A DNA stretch of 64,000 bases from CAIZQW01 sp942493055 (GTDB lineage: Bacteria > Verrucomicrobiota > Kiritimatiellia > RFP12 > UBA1067), in the NCBI GenBank assembly GCA_942493055.1, contig OW818680.1:2914001-2978000 (forward strand), read 5' to 3'. A program made the translations under genes and the position numbers. The notes beneath the pieces are model-generated. The model did no database searches. It worked only from the letters and a program-made list of their open reading frames with translations, and was not told the DNA's origin. Each line of letters opens with the position of its first letter. Positions within the stretch are counted from its first letter, which is position 1. Below, one piece after another: positions 1 through 8,839 of the stretch.

Positions 1-1653
1 AATCACCGCGGTCTTGCCGAGACCGGAATATGCGAGATCCTCTGGTTCGACCAGCACCTCAAGGGACTCTTCACTTTTCCCAAGACGCCCGAGTTAACAG
101 TCACACTCAAAACCGCCAATGGCATTCCGTGCGCGACACTGAGGCCGGATCGCGGCGCCGATGTCGTGAAGGTGGATATCTACTATTCCGTTGACCCCCA
201 CTGCCTCACCCGTTTCTGGCGCGATGCCGAGGCGAAGAAGAACAGGGACACCTGGACAGCCGAGTGCCCTGTGCTGAGCGCAGACCAGCCCCTGTATGTC
301 TATGCCAATGTCAGTTATACGCTGAAGACCGAGCGTGTCGGCTTCCGGGGCAGCAAGGCACCCGAGACCTTCATGATCAGTTCCAAGGAAGCGATCATTT
401 ATCCAGAGGAGCTGAAGAGCGCCAAGGTGAAAGCCACGGACAAGCCCTCGCGCATGATCGATGATTTTTCACGCGGCTGGCAGGACTGGTTCCGCCTGGA
501 GTGGGGCAACCCGCATGTATGGGTCGCCACCACGCGTAAACTCAAAGACCCCAAGTGGCGCGGCCCTGCTGGAGCCAAACTCGTGTTCGAGGTCAAGTGT
601 CCCAAGGACAACGTGATCTGCGTCGTGGCGGATTTGAACGGCTGGGGCGCCTTCCCTGGCAAGCCCGGAGGCTCTTACGAATTCCGCAAGCCGCTGACCG
701 GCTCGCCGGAGTGGCAGACTGTTACGATCGGACTGGATGATATGGTTTCCACCAAAAAAGAATCGCCTGGCAAACTGACCACGTGGGAGACCGTGACCGA
801 GCTCAGCATCCGGCGTTCGAAATCGTATCTTCAAGACGGCAAGGAAATCGACTTCGGCGTGGATCGCACAGGCTGGAGCGCGCCGCGCGAGTTCCGCAAT
901 CTCCACTGGGAAGGCGGCGTGTATGGGACACAAGCGATTGCGCCTGTCGCACTGACCGATGCCGCGCCCAAGGATTTGAACGAGACGATCCAGAAAGAAA
1001 TCAAGAAATCGATTGAACTCGAAAAGGCTGATCAGAAAGCCGCACCGGCAGCGACGACGCCAGCGCAGAACGGGACGACGATTCCCAGTCCGTGGCAGAC
1101 ACAGGACATTGGAAATTCACCGGTGACCCGCAAAGCCAGCTTCAAAGACGGAGTGTTCGTCATCAGCGGCTCCGGCAAAGAGCGGATTGGACGGGCGGCG
1201 GATAGCTTCCATTTTGTTTATCAGAAATGGTCAGGCGATGGCACGATCACCGTGAAGCTGACAGACATTCAGGACAAAGCCGTTGTCCATTTCGACACGT
1301 ACGGCATCATGTTCCGTGAAAGCTTGGAAAAGGATGCTGCGATGTTCAGCATGGTCCACTGCTCGTATTCGAGCAATGTGCTTATCCGAAAGGAAAAATC
1401 GGGATATGCTCCAGACAATGTGAAGAACGGCACAAATCAGAAACCGCCGCTGTGGCTGCGGATCACACGCAAGGGCTCGACCTTTACAGGCTCTTACTCC
1501 CTGGATGGCGCGGCGTGGACTGTCCAGCAGAGCGAGACGCTTAACCTGTCCCAGGAGCTCTATATCGGTATGTGCGTCAGCTCCGAAAGCGACGAGGTCG
1601 CCAGCACCGCCACATTCGAAAAGGTGACTGTGACACGTGAACCGGCGAATTAA
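1..1653 (+). CDS. Secreted esterase-like protein with C-terminal lectin-like domain (5' partial)
   Basis: The frame is open from the first base, so the gene starts before the window; a GTG at 166 is internal. The opening part (PKTPELTVTL, then VDIYYSV and FWRDAEA) matches residues 340-400 of the next gene product (HPKAELTLDA, VEIYYSL, AWRDAEP), so this is the C-terminal part of a tandem paralogue of that alpha/beta hydrolase. The catalytic half is outside the window. After a beta-rich middle and an Ala/Pro linker (codons about 340-360), the last 180 residues (SFHFVYQKW, YGIMFRESL, LWLRITRKG) look like a concanavalin-type or DUF1349-like domain, common as a carbohydrate-binding module. The neighbour lacks this domain. 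The protein probably de-esterifies a polysaccharide outside the cytoplasm. Domain names rest on pattern recognition only. Confidence 0.75.
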   Translation, partial: NHRGLAETGICEILWFDQHLKGLFTFPKTPELTVTLKTANGIPCATLRPDRGADVVKVDIYYSVDPHCLTRFWRDAEAKKNRDTWTAECPVLSADQPLYVYANVSYTLKTERVGFRGSKAPETFMISSKEAIIYPEELKSAKVKATDKPSRMIDDFSRGWQDWFRLEWGNPHVWVATTRKLKDPKWRGPAGAKLVFEVKCPKDNVICVVADLNGWGAFPGKPGGSYEFRKPLTGSPEWQTVTIGLDDMVSTKKESPGKLTTWETVTELSIRRSKSYLQDGKEIDFGVDRTGWSAPREFRNLHWEGGVYGTQAIAPVALTDAAPKDLNETIQKEIKKSIELEKADQKAAPAATTPAQNGTTIPSPWQTQDIGNSPVTRKASFKDGVFVISGSGKERIGRAADSFHFVYQKWSGDGTITVKLTDIQDKAVVHFDTYGIMFRESLEKDAAMFSMVHCSYSSNVLIRKEKSGYAPDNVKNGTNQKPPLWLRITRKGSTFTGSYSLDGAAWTVQQSETLNLSQELYIGMCVSSESDEVASTATFEKVTVTREPAN

Positions 1654-1703
1654 GGGCGACAAGGGGACAGACAATAACGGCTCCAATCGTCTGCTCGCAA
1701 GAA

Positions 1704-1766
1704 ACTGGGAGAACAGGCATCCTGCCTGTTCGCTAAATGCACAGGCAGGATGCCTGTGCTCCCAGT
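1704..1766. repeat. 26-bp inverted repeat (REP-like hairpin)
   Basis: Arms at 1704-1729 and 1741-1766 are complementary with one mismatch and enclose an 11-nt loop. Each arm also contains the smaller palindrome acaggcatcctgcctgt. The hairpin is flanked by a 13-bp direct repeat, gacaaggggacag, at 1658-1670 and 1767-1779. It lies between two genes on the same strand and lacks a T-tract, so it looks like a mobile REP-type element rather than a terminator. Confidence 0.8.
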
Positions 1767-1858
1767 GACAAGGGGACAGGCAAGCCCAAAGGCCGCAGGT
1801 CTGAAATACACGAAAATCACTGCTCGAAGAAAAGAAAATACAATAGAAGGGAAACTCG

Positions 1859-3586
1859 ATGAAAACACTAACCTACACACTGGCGCTTGTGATTATTTTG
1901 CTGAGCGGTTTTACTGCAACAGCTCAAGAGCCTTTACTGACGCCACCGCAAATTTGGAAAGCGTATGATCCCAATAAATGCGATTTCAAAGAGGAGATCG
2001 TCAAGGAAGAGATCAAGGAGGGCAACTATTATCGGGAGTCCTACATCAGCGCGTACGTGAACAACGAAGAGGTCCGTGTCTACTGTCTGTATAAGGTCAA
2101 GGTCGGTGCAATGAAAGCGCCTGGGCTCTTGAATGTCCATGGCTGGATGGGCGCGGCCAGCATCGACAACGAGTATGTGACAGATGGCTGGGCGGTCATG
2201 TCGTATGACTATTGCGGAAAGAACGGCAATCGTATCCAGTACACAAAATATCCGGAGAAGCTGGCCCATGGCGAGATGTGTGGCGGAAAGGTGACCTGCT
2301 CCTCGACGCCCGATCGCAAGCCAATCACAGACCCCAGGCAGACCTCTGACTATCTCTGGTATGCACTTCAGCGGCGGGTATTAAGCTACCTGCTGAGCCA
2401 GAAAGAGGTAGATGCCACACGCATCGGCGCGAAGGGATACTCCTATGGTGGAACGCTTATGTGGAACCTCGGCATGGATCCGCGCATCAAGGCGATCGTC
2501 GCCTACTTCGGCATAGGCTGGACTGAGTATTGGCGGAACAAATCGGTCATGATGTATGCGATCCCTTACTCCGAACCTGAAAAGACATCCGGTGAAAAGA
2601 TCTATCTCGCTGGTATCGCGCCAGAGGCGCACGTCCCCTACATCACGGCCGCCACGCTCTTTCTCAATGGCAGCAACGATCATCATGGGTGCTGCGAGCG
2701 CGGACTGGAAAGTTTTAAGCTGTTTAAGCCCGGCGTGCCATGGGCCTTCGCAATTCAGGCGCGCGGACATCACAACACCGAGAAGATCGGACAGGACTGC
2801 AAGATGTGGCTGGAAAAATATGTCCTGAACAAAGAGGTCTTCTGGCCGGCGCATCCGAAAGCTGAACTCACGCTCGACGCCGAAGGCGTGCCGGCACTCA
2901 CGGTTACGCCGTCCCATCCCGAGCGCGTGCAAAAAGTTGAGATCTATTATTCGCTCAAGAACCCTGTCTGGATCTCCCGCGCGTGGCGTGATGCGGAACC
3001 CGTCAAGAAAGGCGATACTTGGGTCTCAGCATTGCCCGTCTTAAACGTGGACGATTATGTCTTTGCTTATGCGAATGTGATCTATGATACGACCGTGGTC
3101 GTCTCGACCGACTTCAAAGCCGCAATACCCTCCAAGCTCGGTACGGCCAAGGCGACCGACAAAGCTTCTGACGTGATTTACTCCGGCGACGGCGGCATCG
3201 GCATCTGGAGCAATGTCGCAGAGGTGGAAGGTGTCGGAAGCATCAAGGGCTTCCGGTGCATCAATAATCGCGAAGGCCTGGGCACGGATCGCATGAGCGA
3301 CCCGAAGTGGCAAGCACCGGCCAAAGGAGAGCTCAGCTTCAAGTTCTACTGCACCGAGCCGCAGACCCTGATCTTCACAGCCGGCGACTACTCGGGCGAG
3401 ATCCAGATCACCGCCTCAGACACCTGGCAGGAGATGGTCATCCCAAAGGATCAACTTTTCAACCGCCACAACCTCAAAGTAACATTGCAAAACTGGGAAA
3501 AAGTCAGTACTATCAGCTTCAAGCCTAAGGCGGGAGCAGACATTACCAAAATCATCTTCGCTCAGTTCAAGTGGGTGGTGAAGTAA
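1859..3586 (+). CDS. Secreted alpha/beta hydrolase (acetyl-xylan-esterase/dienelactone-hydrolase-like)
   Basis: A 575-residue protein with a clear signal peptide (hydrophobic residues 5-20, cleavage near TATAQ). Residues about 60-320 have an alpha/beta hydrolase pattern: an oxyanion-side LLNVHGWMG, a nucleophile elbow GYSYGG with Ser195, an acid candidate Asp274 in NGSNDHH and a His304 candidate in ARGHH. This arrangement fits carbohydrate esterases that remove acetyl or similar groups from polysaccharides; substrate is unknown. Residues about 345-575 form a beta-rich extension shared with the truncated gene upstream. The start is supported by GAAGGG upstream of the ATG. It opens a run of closely spaced glycan-degradation genes on the same strand, so a role in trimming side groups before glycosidases act is likely. 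Confidence 0.8.
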   Translation: MKTLTYTLALVIILLSGFTATAQEPLLTPPQIWKAYDPNKCDFKEEIVKEEIKEGNYYRESYISAYVNNEEVRVYCLYKVKVGAMKAPGLLNVHGWMGAASIDNEYVTDGWAVMSYDYCGKNGNRIQYTKYPEKLAHGEMCGGKVTCSSTPDRKPITDPRQTSDYLWYALQRRVLSYLLSQKEVDATRIGAKGYSYGGTLMWNLGMDPRIKAIVAYFGIGWTEYWRNKSVMMYAIPYSEPEKTSGEKIYLAGIAPEAHVPYITAATLFLNGSNDHHGCCERGLESFKLFKPGVPWAFAIQARGHHNTEKIGQDCKMWLEKYVLNKEVFWPAHPKAELTLDAEGVPALTVTPSHPERVQKVEIYYSLKNPVWISRAWRDAEPVKKGDTWVSALPVLNVDDYVFAYANVIYDTTVVVSTDFKAAIPSKLGTAKATDKASDVIYSGDGGIGIWSNVAEVEGVGSIKGFRCINNREGLGTDRMSDPKWQAPAKGELSFKFYCTEPQTLIFTAGDYSGEIQITASDTWQEMVIPKDQLFNRHNLKVTLQNWEKVSTISFKPKAGADITKIIFAQFKWVVK

Positions 3587-3597
3587 GAGATCATGCT

Positions 3598-5427
3598 ATG
3601 AAGACACAGATGCAAACTTGCAAACAGCTGTTTAAGCGTCGCGATTTTCTGCTACAAAGCGCCATTGCCAGCGGCGGACTGCTGACCATGACCTCTTGTT
3701 CCACGCCAAGGACAGGAGGGAAACGCCTTTTTTGGACGCGCAGCGGCGGAGGTTTTGTTGCTGTGACGGCTGACGGGCGCCCGCTGACTTCGACCCAGAA
3801 GTTGCTGGACGCTTCCGTCCGTTTGGCAGAAGCGTTGTCTGCCCCTGCCACACAGCTCTCGGCCTCTCAATCCGTCTGCCAGACGGCTGCACTTCGCACG
3901 GAACTGCGCCACGAGCTTCGCAACAATGGCAGGGGCGAAGACGTGCTGGAAGCGACGCTGACGATAAGCAACACCAGTAATCAAGCGTTGCGCATCGAGC
4001 TGGCGTTCAGCACGTCTGCACAGCCCGCATCAACCATCGACGCACAGCGCGTGTATCTTCCGCTTTCCGCAGCAGGCCTGTTGAGAGACGGTCGATTTTC
4101 CGCGCTCGGCATGCCCACGTTTCTCAAGGACTGCGATCAGCTGGTCGGAGCAAAGGACTTTGTTGCGCACTATCTGGAGCCGATGGCCAGTCACCCGGCT
4201 GAACGTGAGACACGGGCGTTGCTGCTTGCGCCTGTGGTGGATATATTCGAGCCGCAGCAAGCGTGGCACGTTGCTCTTTTTACACAGTCGGATCAGCCGA
4301 TGCGCTTCAGCCATCGTGACGGCGTCTGGTATGTCGGGCGCGAGGTGACGGTGCCGGCCGGAGCGCAGATCGTCGAGCGCTGCTGGCTGATGCCGCATAC
4401 TGGCGATGCCTCAGAGGCTTGGCGGGCGTTCCACCGTCTCGCCCACCAGGAGCCTTTCATTGTTCCGGATTGGGTACGGGCGATGCGGGTGCATTACTAT
4501 GATTTCCTTTCCTCGGCACAGGGCGGGAACGGCCATCGCGGAGACGGATACGAGGCCGACCTCCCGTTCTTCCGGGATTTTCACGTGGGGCTTGCCACTC
4601 AGCATGGCTACTATCCCTGCATGGGTGATTATATGCGCCCGGATCGCACCATCTGGCTGGCGATGCAGGGATCGAAGTACGGGCCCGCGCCCATGAGCAT
4701 CGACCGGCTGAAAGAGCGGATACGGGCGACGCGGGCGGCCGGAGCCAAAGCCGGGATCTACATGCATCTGACGGCGCTCGACGATTCCTCGCCCTTCTAT
4801 CCCCCGCTGGCTGATGGGCGGAAGATCGGCGCTGACGGGAAACCGATCAAGTTCGACTGGAACGGACCTGATGTTAAAGGCGGTCTGTGGTGGATGTCGA
4901 TGGCGGCACCGGAATGGCGACAGCATCTCCTGCAGCAGGCGCAATGGATCATGGAGGTGCTCAAGCCTGATGCGATCACCATGGATGAGACTTTCAGCGG
5001 CCTCGGCTATGATGAGAACCCCAAACACCGCGGGGCGTTGTCGCCCTACGCGATCGATTTCTTCAAGAAGATGCGTGCCCTTGTCCACTCGTACGGCCCG
5101 GACAAGGCCTTCCTCGGAAGCGACTGCTCGATGTCTGGCTTCGTGCTCTGGGCGGACGGGGAATGTGGCGATCATGCCTATGACGGACTGTTGGGGCATC
5201 CGCTCTACGCCCAGGAACCGGTGCGCTATCTCGCCGCGCTTGGCAACAAACCCTGGAGGCCCTGCTCGTGGGACTTCCAGCGTATGTGGGAGGCGCAGAT
5301 GAAGCTGGCCCGGCAGGTCGGCGCAGGCGTCGGCGTCTCCAACGGCTGGATCCAATACACCGGACTGGCGCGCCTGCCCGAGGCCCCCCGTCAGAAACTG
5401 ACCACCGACATCCGTAGTCTGCTTTGA
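3598..5427 (+). CDS. Tat-exported TIM-barrel protein, putative glycoside hydrolase of unknown family
   Basis: The chosen ATG at 3598 gives 609 residues starting with a twin-arginine signal (RRDFLLQS, Arg14-Arg15) that ends in a possible lipobox (MTSC, Cys34); a longer GTG start at 3571 would overlap the previous gene. Residues about 40-290 are beta-rich. Residues about 300-590 look like a TIM barrel: strand-like segments MRVHYYDF, KAGIYMHL, PDAITMDETF and FLGSDCS follow one another with helices between. Asp463-Glu464 at the end of PDAITMDE is a reasonable catalytic candidate. I cannot assign a numbered GH family. Twenty-one bases separate it from the rhamnosidase downstream, which suggests co-transcription and a role in degrading the same polysaccharide. 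Confidence 0.7.
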   Translation: MKTQMQTCKQLFKRRDFLLQSAIASGGLLTMTSCSTPRTGGKRLFWTRSGGGFVAVTADGRPLTSTQKLLDASVRLAEALSAPATQLSASQSVCQTAALRTELRHELRNNGRGEDVLEATLTISNTSNQALRIELAFSTSAQPASTIDAQRVYLPLSAAGLLRDGRFSALGMPTFLKDCDQLVGAKDFVAHYLEPMASHPAERETRALLLAPVVDIFEPQQAWHVALFTQSDQPMRFSHRDGVWYVGREVTVPAGAQIVERCWLMPHTGDASEAWRAFHRLAHQEPFIVPDWVRAMRVHYYDFLSSAQGGNGHRGDGYEADLPFFRDFHVGLATQHGYYPCMGDYMRPDRTIWLAMQGSKYGPAPMSIDRLKERIRATRAAGAKAGIYMHLTALDDSSPFYPPLADGRKIGADGKPIKFDWNGPDVKGGLWWMSMAAPEWRQHLLQQAQWIMEVLKPDAITMDETFSGLGYDENPKHRGALSPYAIDFFKKMRALVHSYGPDKAFLGSDCSMSGFVLWADGECGDHAYDGLLGHPLYAQEPVRYLAALGNKPWRPCSWDFQRMWEAQMKLARQVGAGVGVSNGWIQYTGLARLPEAPRQKLTTDIRSLL

Positions 5428-5448
5428 GACAGCGAGGTAAAAGATAAA

Positions 5449-8400
5449 ATGCGTACCAAAAAAACGTTATTCACACTGCTTGCGATTCTTGGTGCCATTT
5501 CTTCATACGCAGACGATACCCTATCACCAACCAGACTCCGCTGCGAATATCGCGAGAACCCGCTCGGCATTGATGTTGCGAAACCGCGACTGTCGTGGGT
5601 GATTGAAACTGGAAACTTGGATGCTTCGACACGTGGAATAAAGCAGATGGCGTATCAGATTCTGGTGGCGAGTTCGGAAGATTTGCTGAAAAGAGATATG
5701 GGCGATTTATGGGATAGTGGAAAGGTTGAGTCGGATCAGCAGAACCAGATTGCCTATGCGGGAAAATCTCTCACTTCGCGGATGCGGTGTTTCTGGAAGG
5801 TCAAAGTCTGGACGACGAAGGCAGTGGAGTCCGAGGTCCTGAGTCCTGAGTCCAAAAAATCCAGCACCCTGCCTGCCCGCCGTTTTGTCCGCCGTATCCT
5901 TAGCGAAGGAGGAAGCCCGGAGGGCGAAGGTGGGAACCCTTCTTCCTGGAGTTCGTCGGCCGTATGGACCATGGGGTTGCTCGATTCGGCAAGCTGGAAC
6001 GCCAAATGGATTGCCGCGGTGTCCAAGTTCGATAAGCCGTCACCGGAGGGTGGCGGAGTTGGGTACCACGCAAAGGAAGCTGCAAGTGAAAACGAAGAGA
6101 AGTGGGTTCAGGTTGATCTCGGCAAAAGTGTTGCAATGGACATGATTATTCCGTATGCATTGAAACACGGTCATCCCGGAAATCAAATCGAGGGGTTTGG
6201 ATTTCCCGTCCGTTTTCGTATAGAGGTATCTGACGACGCGGGTTTCAAGACCTCAGCGATGATTACGGATCAGACCTCTGCAGACTATCCGAACCCCGGC
6301 CATGTCGCTCTCCCGTTTGATGCCAAGGGCGTGACAGCGCGATATGTCCGTGTGACAGCGACGAAACTCTGGAACCGGAAGACCGGCAACAATCCATACT
6401 GCTTTGCTTTGGCACAATTGAAGATCGACTCCGCTGGTAAAAATGTGGCGCTGGGAGCGCCCGTGACCGCAAAGGACAGTGTCGAAACTTCCGAGTGGGC
6501 CAAGACGAACCTGACTGACGGCCAGCGTTTTTTGCAAAAAACCGAAACATTAAAAACCGATGTGGCGGAATTGAAGCCATCGGCAAGCATACAGCTTCGC
6601 AAAGAGTTTGCAGCAGATAAGGAAATCAAACGCGCAATGGCTTATGTCTGCGGCCTCGGCTTCTACGAACTCAGCTTAAATGGCCAGAAGGTCGGCGACC
6701 ATGTGCTCGATCCCGGCTGGACCAATTATCGAAAAACCTGTCTATATACGGCATATGACGTCACCCCGCAGTTAACACGCGGAAAAAACGCCATCGGGGT
6801 GATGCTGGGCAATGGCATGTACAACGTGCCGGGCGGACGCTACACCAAGTTCAAAGGCACCTTTGGTCCGCCAAAACTGATTCTGCAGCTCTATGTTGAG
6901 TATTCCGACGGAACATCCACTATCGTTGTCAGTGATGAATCATGGACATGGGCTCCAAGCCCTGTCGTCTTCTCCTGCACCTACGGCGGCGAAGACTACG
7001 ATGCGCGCAAGGAGATGCCAGGCTGGGACAAGGCAGGTTTCAATGCCGTTGCATTCAAGCCGGTCCTGGCCGTAGATGGACCTGGCGGCAAGCTCTCATC
7101 ACAGTCGGCACCGCCGATCAAAGTGATGAAGGAATACAAGCCTGAGAAGGTGACCCAGCCAAAGCCTGGCGTATTCGTCTATGATTTCGGACAGAACTGC
7201 GCCTCGATGCCCAGACTGGCCGTGAAGGGCCCGGCGGGCGCCAGCGTACGCTTGACGCCCGGCGAGTTGCTGCAGGCTAATGGACTGGTGTCGCAGGGCA
7301 GCTGCGGTGGTCCGGCCTATTATACCTACACGCTGAAAGGCGAGGGGACTGAGACATGGACGCCTCGCTTCTTTTATTACGGCTCACGTTATCTTCAGGT
7401 CGATACTTCCGGGCATGAACCGCAAGCTGCACCGCAGATTGTCGAACTGACATCGCAATTCGTTCATTCGTCCGCGAAGACGGTCGGCTCGTTTTCCTGC
7501 GCCAATCCGCTGGTAAACCGAATTCACGAACTGATCAAGGCCGCCATTAAAAGCAATCTCCAAAGCGTGCTGACGGACTGTCCGCATCGCGAGAAGCTCG
7601 GCTGGCTGGAGTGCTCGCACCTGCTGGCGGGCTGTGTGATGTACAACTATGATGCACCGACGTTCTATGCCAAGATTGCGAATGACATGCGCGAGGCGCA
7701 GCTTGATAACGGCATGGTGCCCGACATCGCGCCCGAGTACACCGTCTTTGGCGGCGGCTTCCGCGACTCGCCTGAATGGGGCAGTGCCTATGTGATTACG
7801 CCGTGGCAGGTTTATCAGATGTACGGCGACCGCACGATGATCGCGCAACATTACGAGGGGATGAAACGGTATGCCGGGTACCTGAAGAGCAGGGCAACGG
7901 ATGGCATTGTTTCTCATGGGCTTGGTGATTGGTATGACATCGGACCGGGCGGACCGGGCGAGTCGAAACTGACGTCGAAAGGGTTGACGTCCACCGCGAT
8001 TTACTACCAGGATCTTGTGATTTTGAAGGACACGGCAGCCGTGCTGGGCAAGGCTGATGAGGCTGGCCAGTTTGAAAAAGAGGCGCAGGCGGTTAAAGCG
8101 TCCTTTAATAAAAAGTTCTTCAATGCTGAAAAGAACCAGTATGACCGCAACAGTCAGACGGCTAATGCAATGCCGCTGGTGTTGGGGTTGGTGCCAGAAG
8201 ACCGGCGGGAGGCAGTGCTGGAGGGCTTGGTCGCGCAGATACGTGCGGGCGGGAATCGCGTGACAGCCGGGGATGTCGGCTTCAACTATCTTGTCCGGGC
8301 GCTTTCCGACGGCGGGCAGGGCCATGTGTTGTACGACATGCTGGTCCGCGATGACGGGCCTGGCTATGCCTATCAGTTGAAGAAGGGGGCGACCTCGCTG

Positions 8401-8823
8401 ACGGAAGCGTGGGATACCAATCCCGGATCATCACAGAACCACTGCATGCTGGGCCACGTTGAAGAGTGGTTCTATCGGGGGCTTGGCGGCATTTCGAGTG
8501 ATCCGGCAGGACCCGGCTTCAAAAAAATCATCGTAAAGCCCCAGATTGCCGGCGATTTGGGTGGAGCGAATGTGACGTATGATTCACCCTACGGACAGAT
8601 AATCAGCAATTGGAAACTTGAAACTGGCATCTTGAAACTGGATGTGACAATCCCCCCTAACACCACGGCGACCCTATTCGTTCCGACCAAGGATGCGGCT
8701 TCCGTTACAGAAAGCGGAAAGACAGTGGATAAGGCGGTTGGCATAAAATTCCTGCGCATGGAAAACAATGCGGCGGTCTTTGAAGTCGGATCAGGATCTT
8801 ATCGGTTTTGCAGTCAGCAATAA
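5449..8823 (+). CDS. GH78 alpha-L-rhamnosidase with inserted discoidin-like module
   Basis: A 1124-residue secreted enzyme (signal peptide ending near SSYA) that hydrolyses terminal alpha-L-rhamnose. It begins with the usual GH78 N-terminal Ig-like domain (LRCEYRENPLGID, KPRLSW). Residues about 215-340 (KWVQVDLGKSVAMD, ARYVRVTATKLW) resemble an F5/8 type C module interrupting the N-terminal region. The accessory domain with GLGFYELSLNG and the catalytic (alpha/alpha)6 barrel follow. Catalytic carboxylates fit the family: Asp710, Glu715 and Glu721 in DCPHREKLGWLE, and Glu986 in TEAWD. A GAGGTAA site precedes the ATG. Residues about 130-170 are low-complexity and are encoded by short repeat DNA, an unusual in-frame insertion. 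The gene lies between the TIM-barrel gene and a second GH78 gene with only short gaps. Confidence 0.92.
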   Translation: MRTKKTLFTLLAILGAISSYADDTLSPTRLRCEYRENPLGIDVAKPRLSWVIETGNLDASTRGIKQMAYQILVASSEDLLKRDMGDLWDSGKVESDQQNQIAYAGKSLTSRMRCFWKVKVWTTKAVESEVLSPESKKSSTLPARRFVRRILSEGGSPEGEGGNPSSWSSSAVWTMGLLDSASWNAKWIAAVSKFDKPSPEGGGVGYHAKEAASENEEKWVQVDLGKSVAMDMIIPYALKHGHPGNQIEGFGFPVRFRIEVSDDAGFKTSAMITDQTSADYPNPGHVALPFDAKGVTARYVRVTATKLWNRKTGNNPYCFALAQLKIDSAGKNVALGAPVTAKDSVETSEWAKTNLTDGQRFLQKTETLKTDVAELKPSASIQLRKEFAADKEIKRAMAYVCGLGFYELSLNGQKVGDHVLDPGWTNYRKTCLYTAYDVTPQLTRGKNAIGVMLGNGMYNVPGGRYTKFKGTFGPPKLILQLYVEYSDGTSTIVVSDESWTWAPSPVVFSCTYGGEDYDARKEMPGWDKAGFNAVAFKPVLAVDGPGGKLSSQSAPPIKVMKEYKPEKVTQPKPGVFVYDFGQNCASMPRLAVKGPAGASVRLTPGELLQANGLVSQGSCGGPAYYTYTLKGEGTETWTPRFFYYGSRYLQVDTSGHEPQAAPQIVELTSQFVHSSAKTVGSFSCANPLVNRIHELIKAAIKSNLQSVLTDCPHREKLGWLECSHLLAGCVMYNYDAPTFYAKIANDMREAQLDNGMVPDIAPEYTVFGGGFRDSPEWGSAYVITPWQVYQMYGDRTMIAQHYEGMKRYAGYLKSRATDGIVSHGLGDWYDIGPGGPGESKLTSKGLTSTAIYYQDLVILKDTAAVLGKADEAGQFEKEAQAVKASFNKKFFNAEKNQYDRNSQTANAMPLVLGLVPEDRREAVLEGLVAQIRAGGNRVTAGDVGFNYLVRALSDGGQGHVLYDMLVRDDGPGYAYQLKKGATSLTEAWDTNPGSSQNHCMLGHVEEWFYRGLGGISSDPAGPGFKKIIVKPQIAGDLGGANVTYDSPYGQIISNWKLETGILKLDVTIPPNTTATLFVPTKDAASVTESGKTVDKAVGIKFLRMENNAAVFEVGSGSYRFCSQQ
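5888..5913 (+). repeat. Short hairpin repeat inside the rhamnosidase gene
   Basis: Consensus tccgccgta, then Y-T-T-R and gcgaaggWgga, with weakly complementary ends (tccgcc and ggMgga). Other copies lie at 41015-41039 (partial), 55495-55520 and 62455-62480, all intergenic. Here the repeat is read through in frame, giving a basic then Gly/Glu-rich stretch. Just upstream (about 5829-5855) is a run of gagtcc/gaggtcc/gagtcctgagtcc units like the one before the GH31 gene near 19490-19520. Confidence 0.7.
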
Positions 8824-8839
8824 ATAGAAGGAATAACCT

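Noticed and set aside
1704..1766. Terminator between the two esterase genes
   Set aside because: No T-tract follows either arm, and the flanking direct repeats fit a mobile element better.
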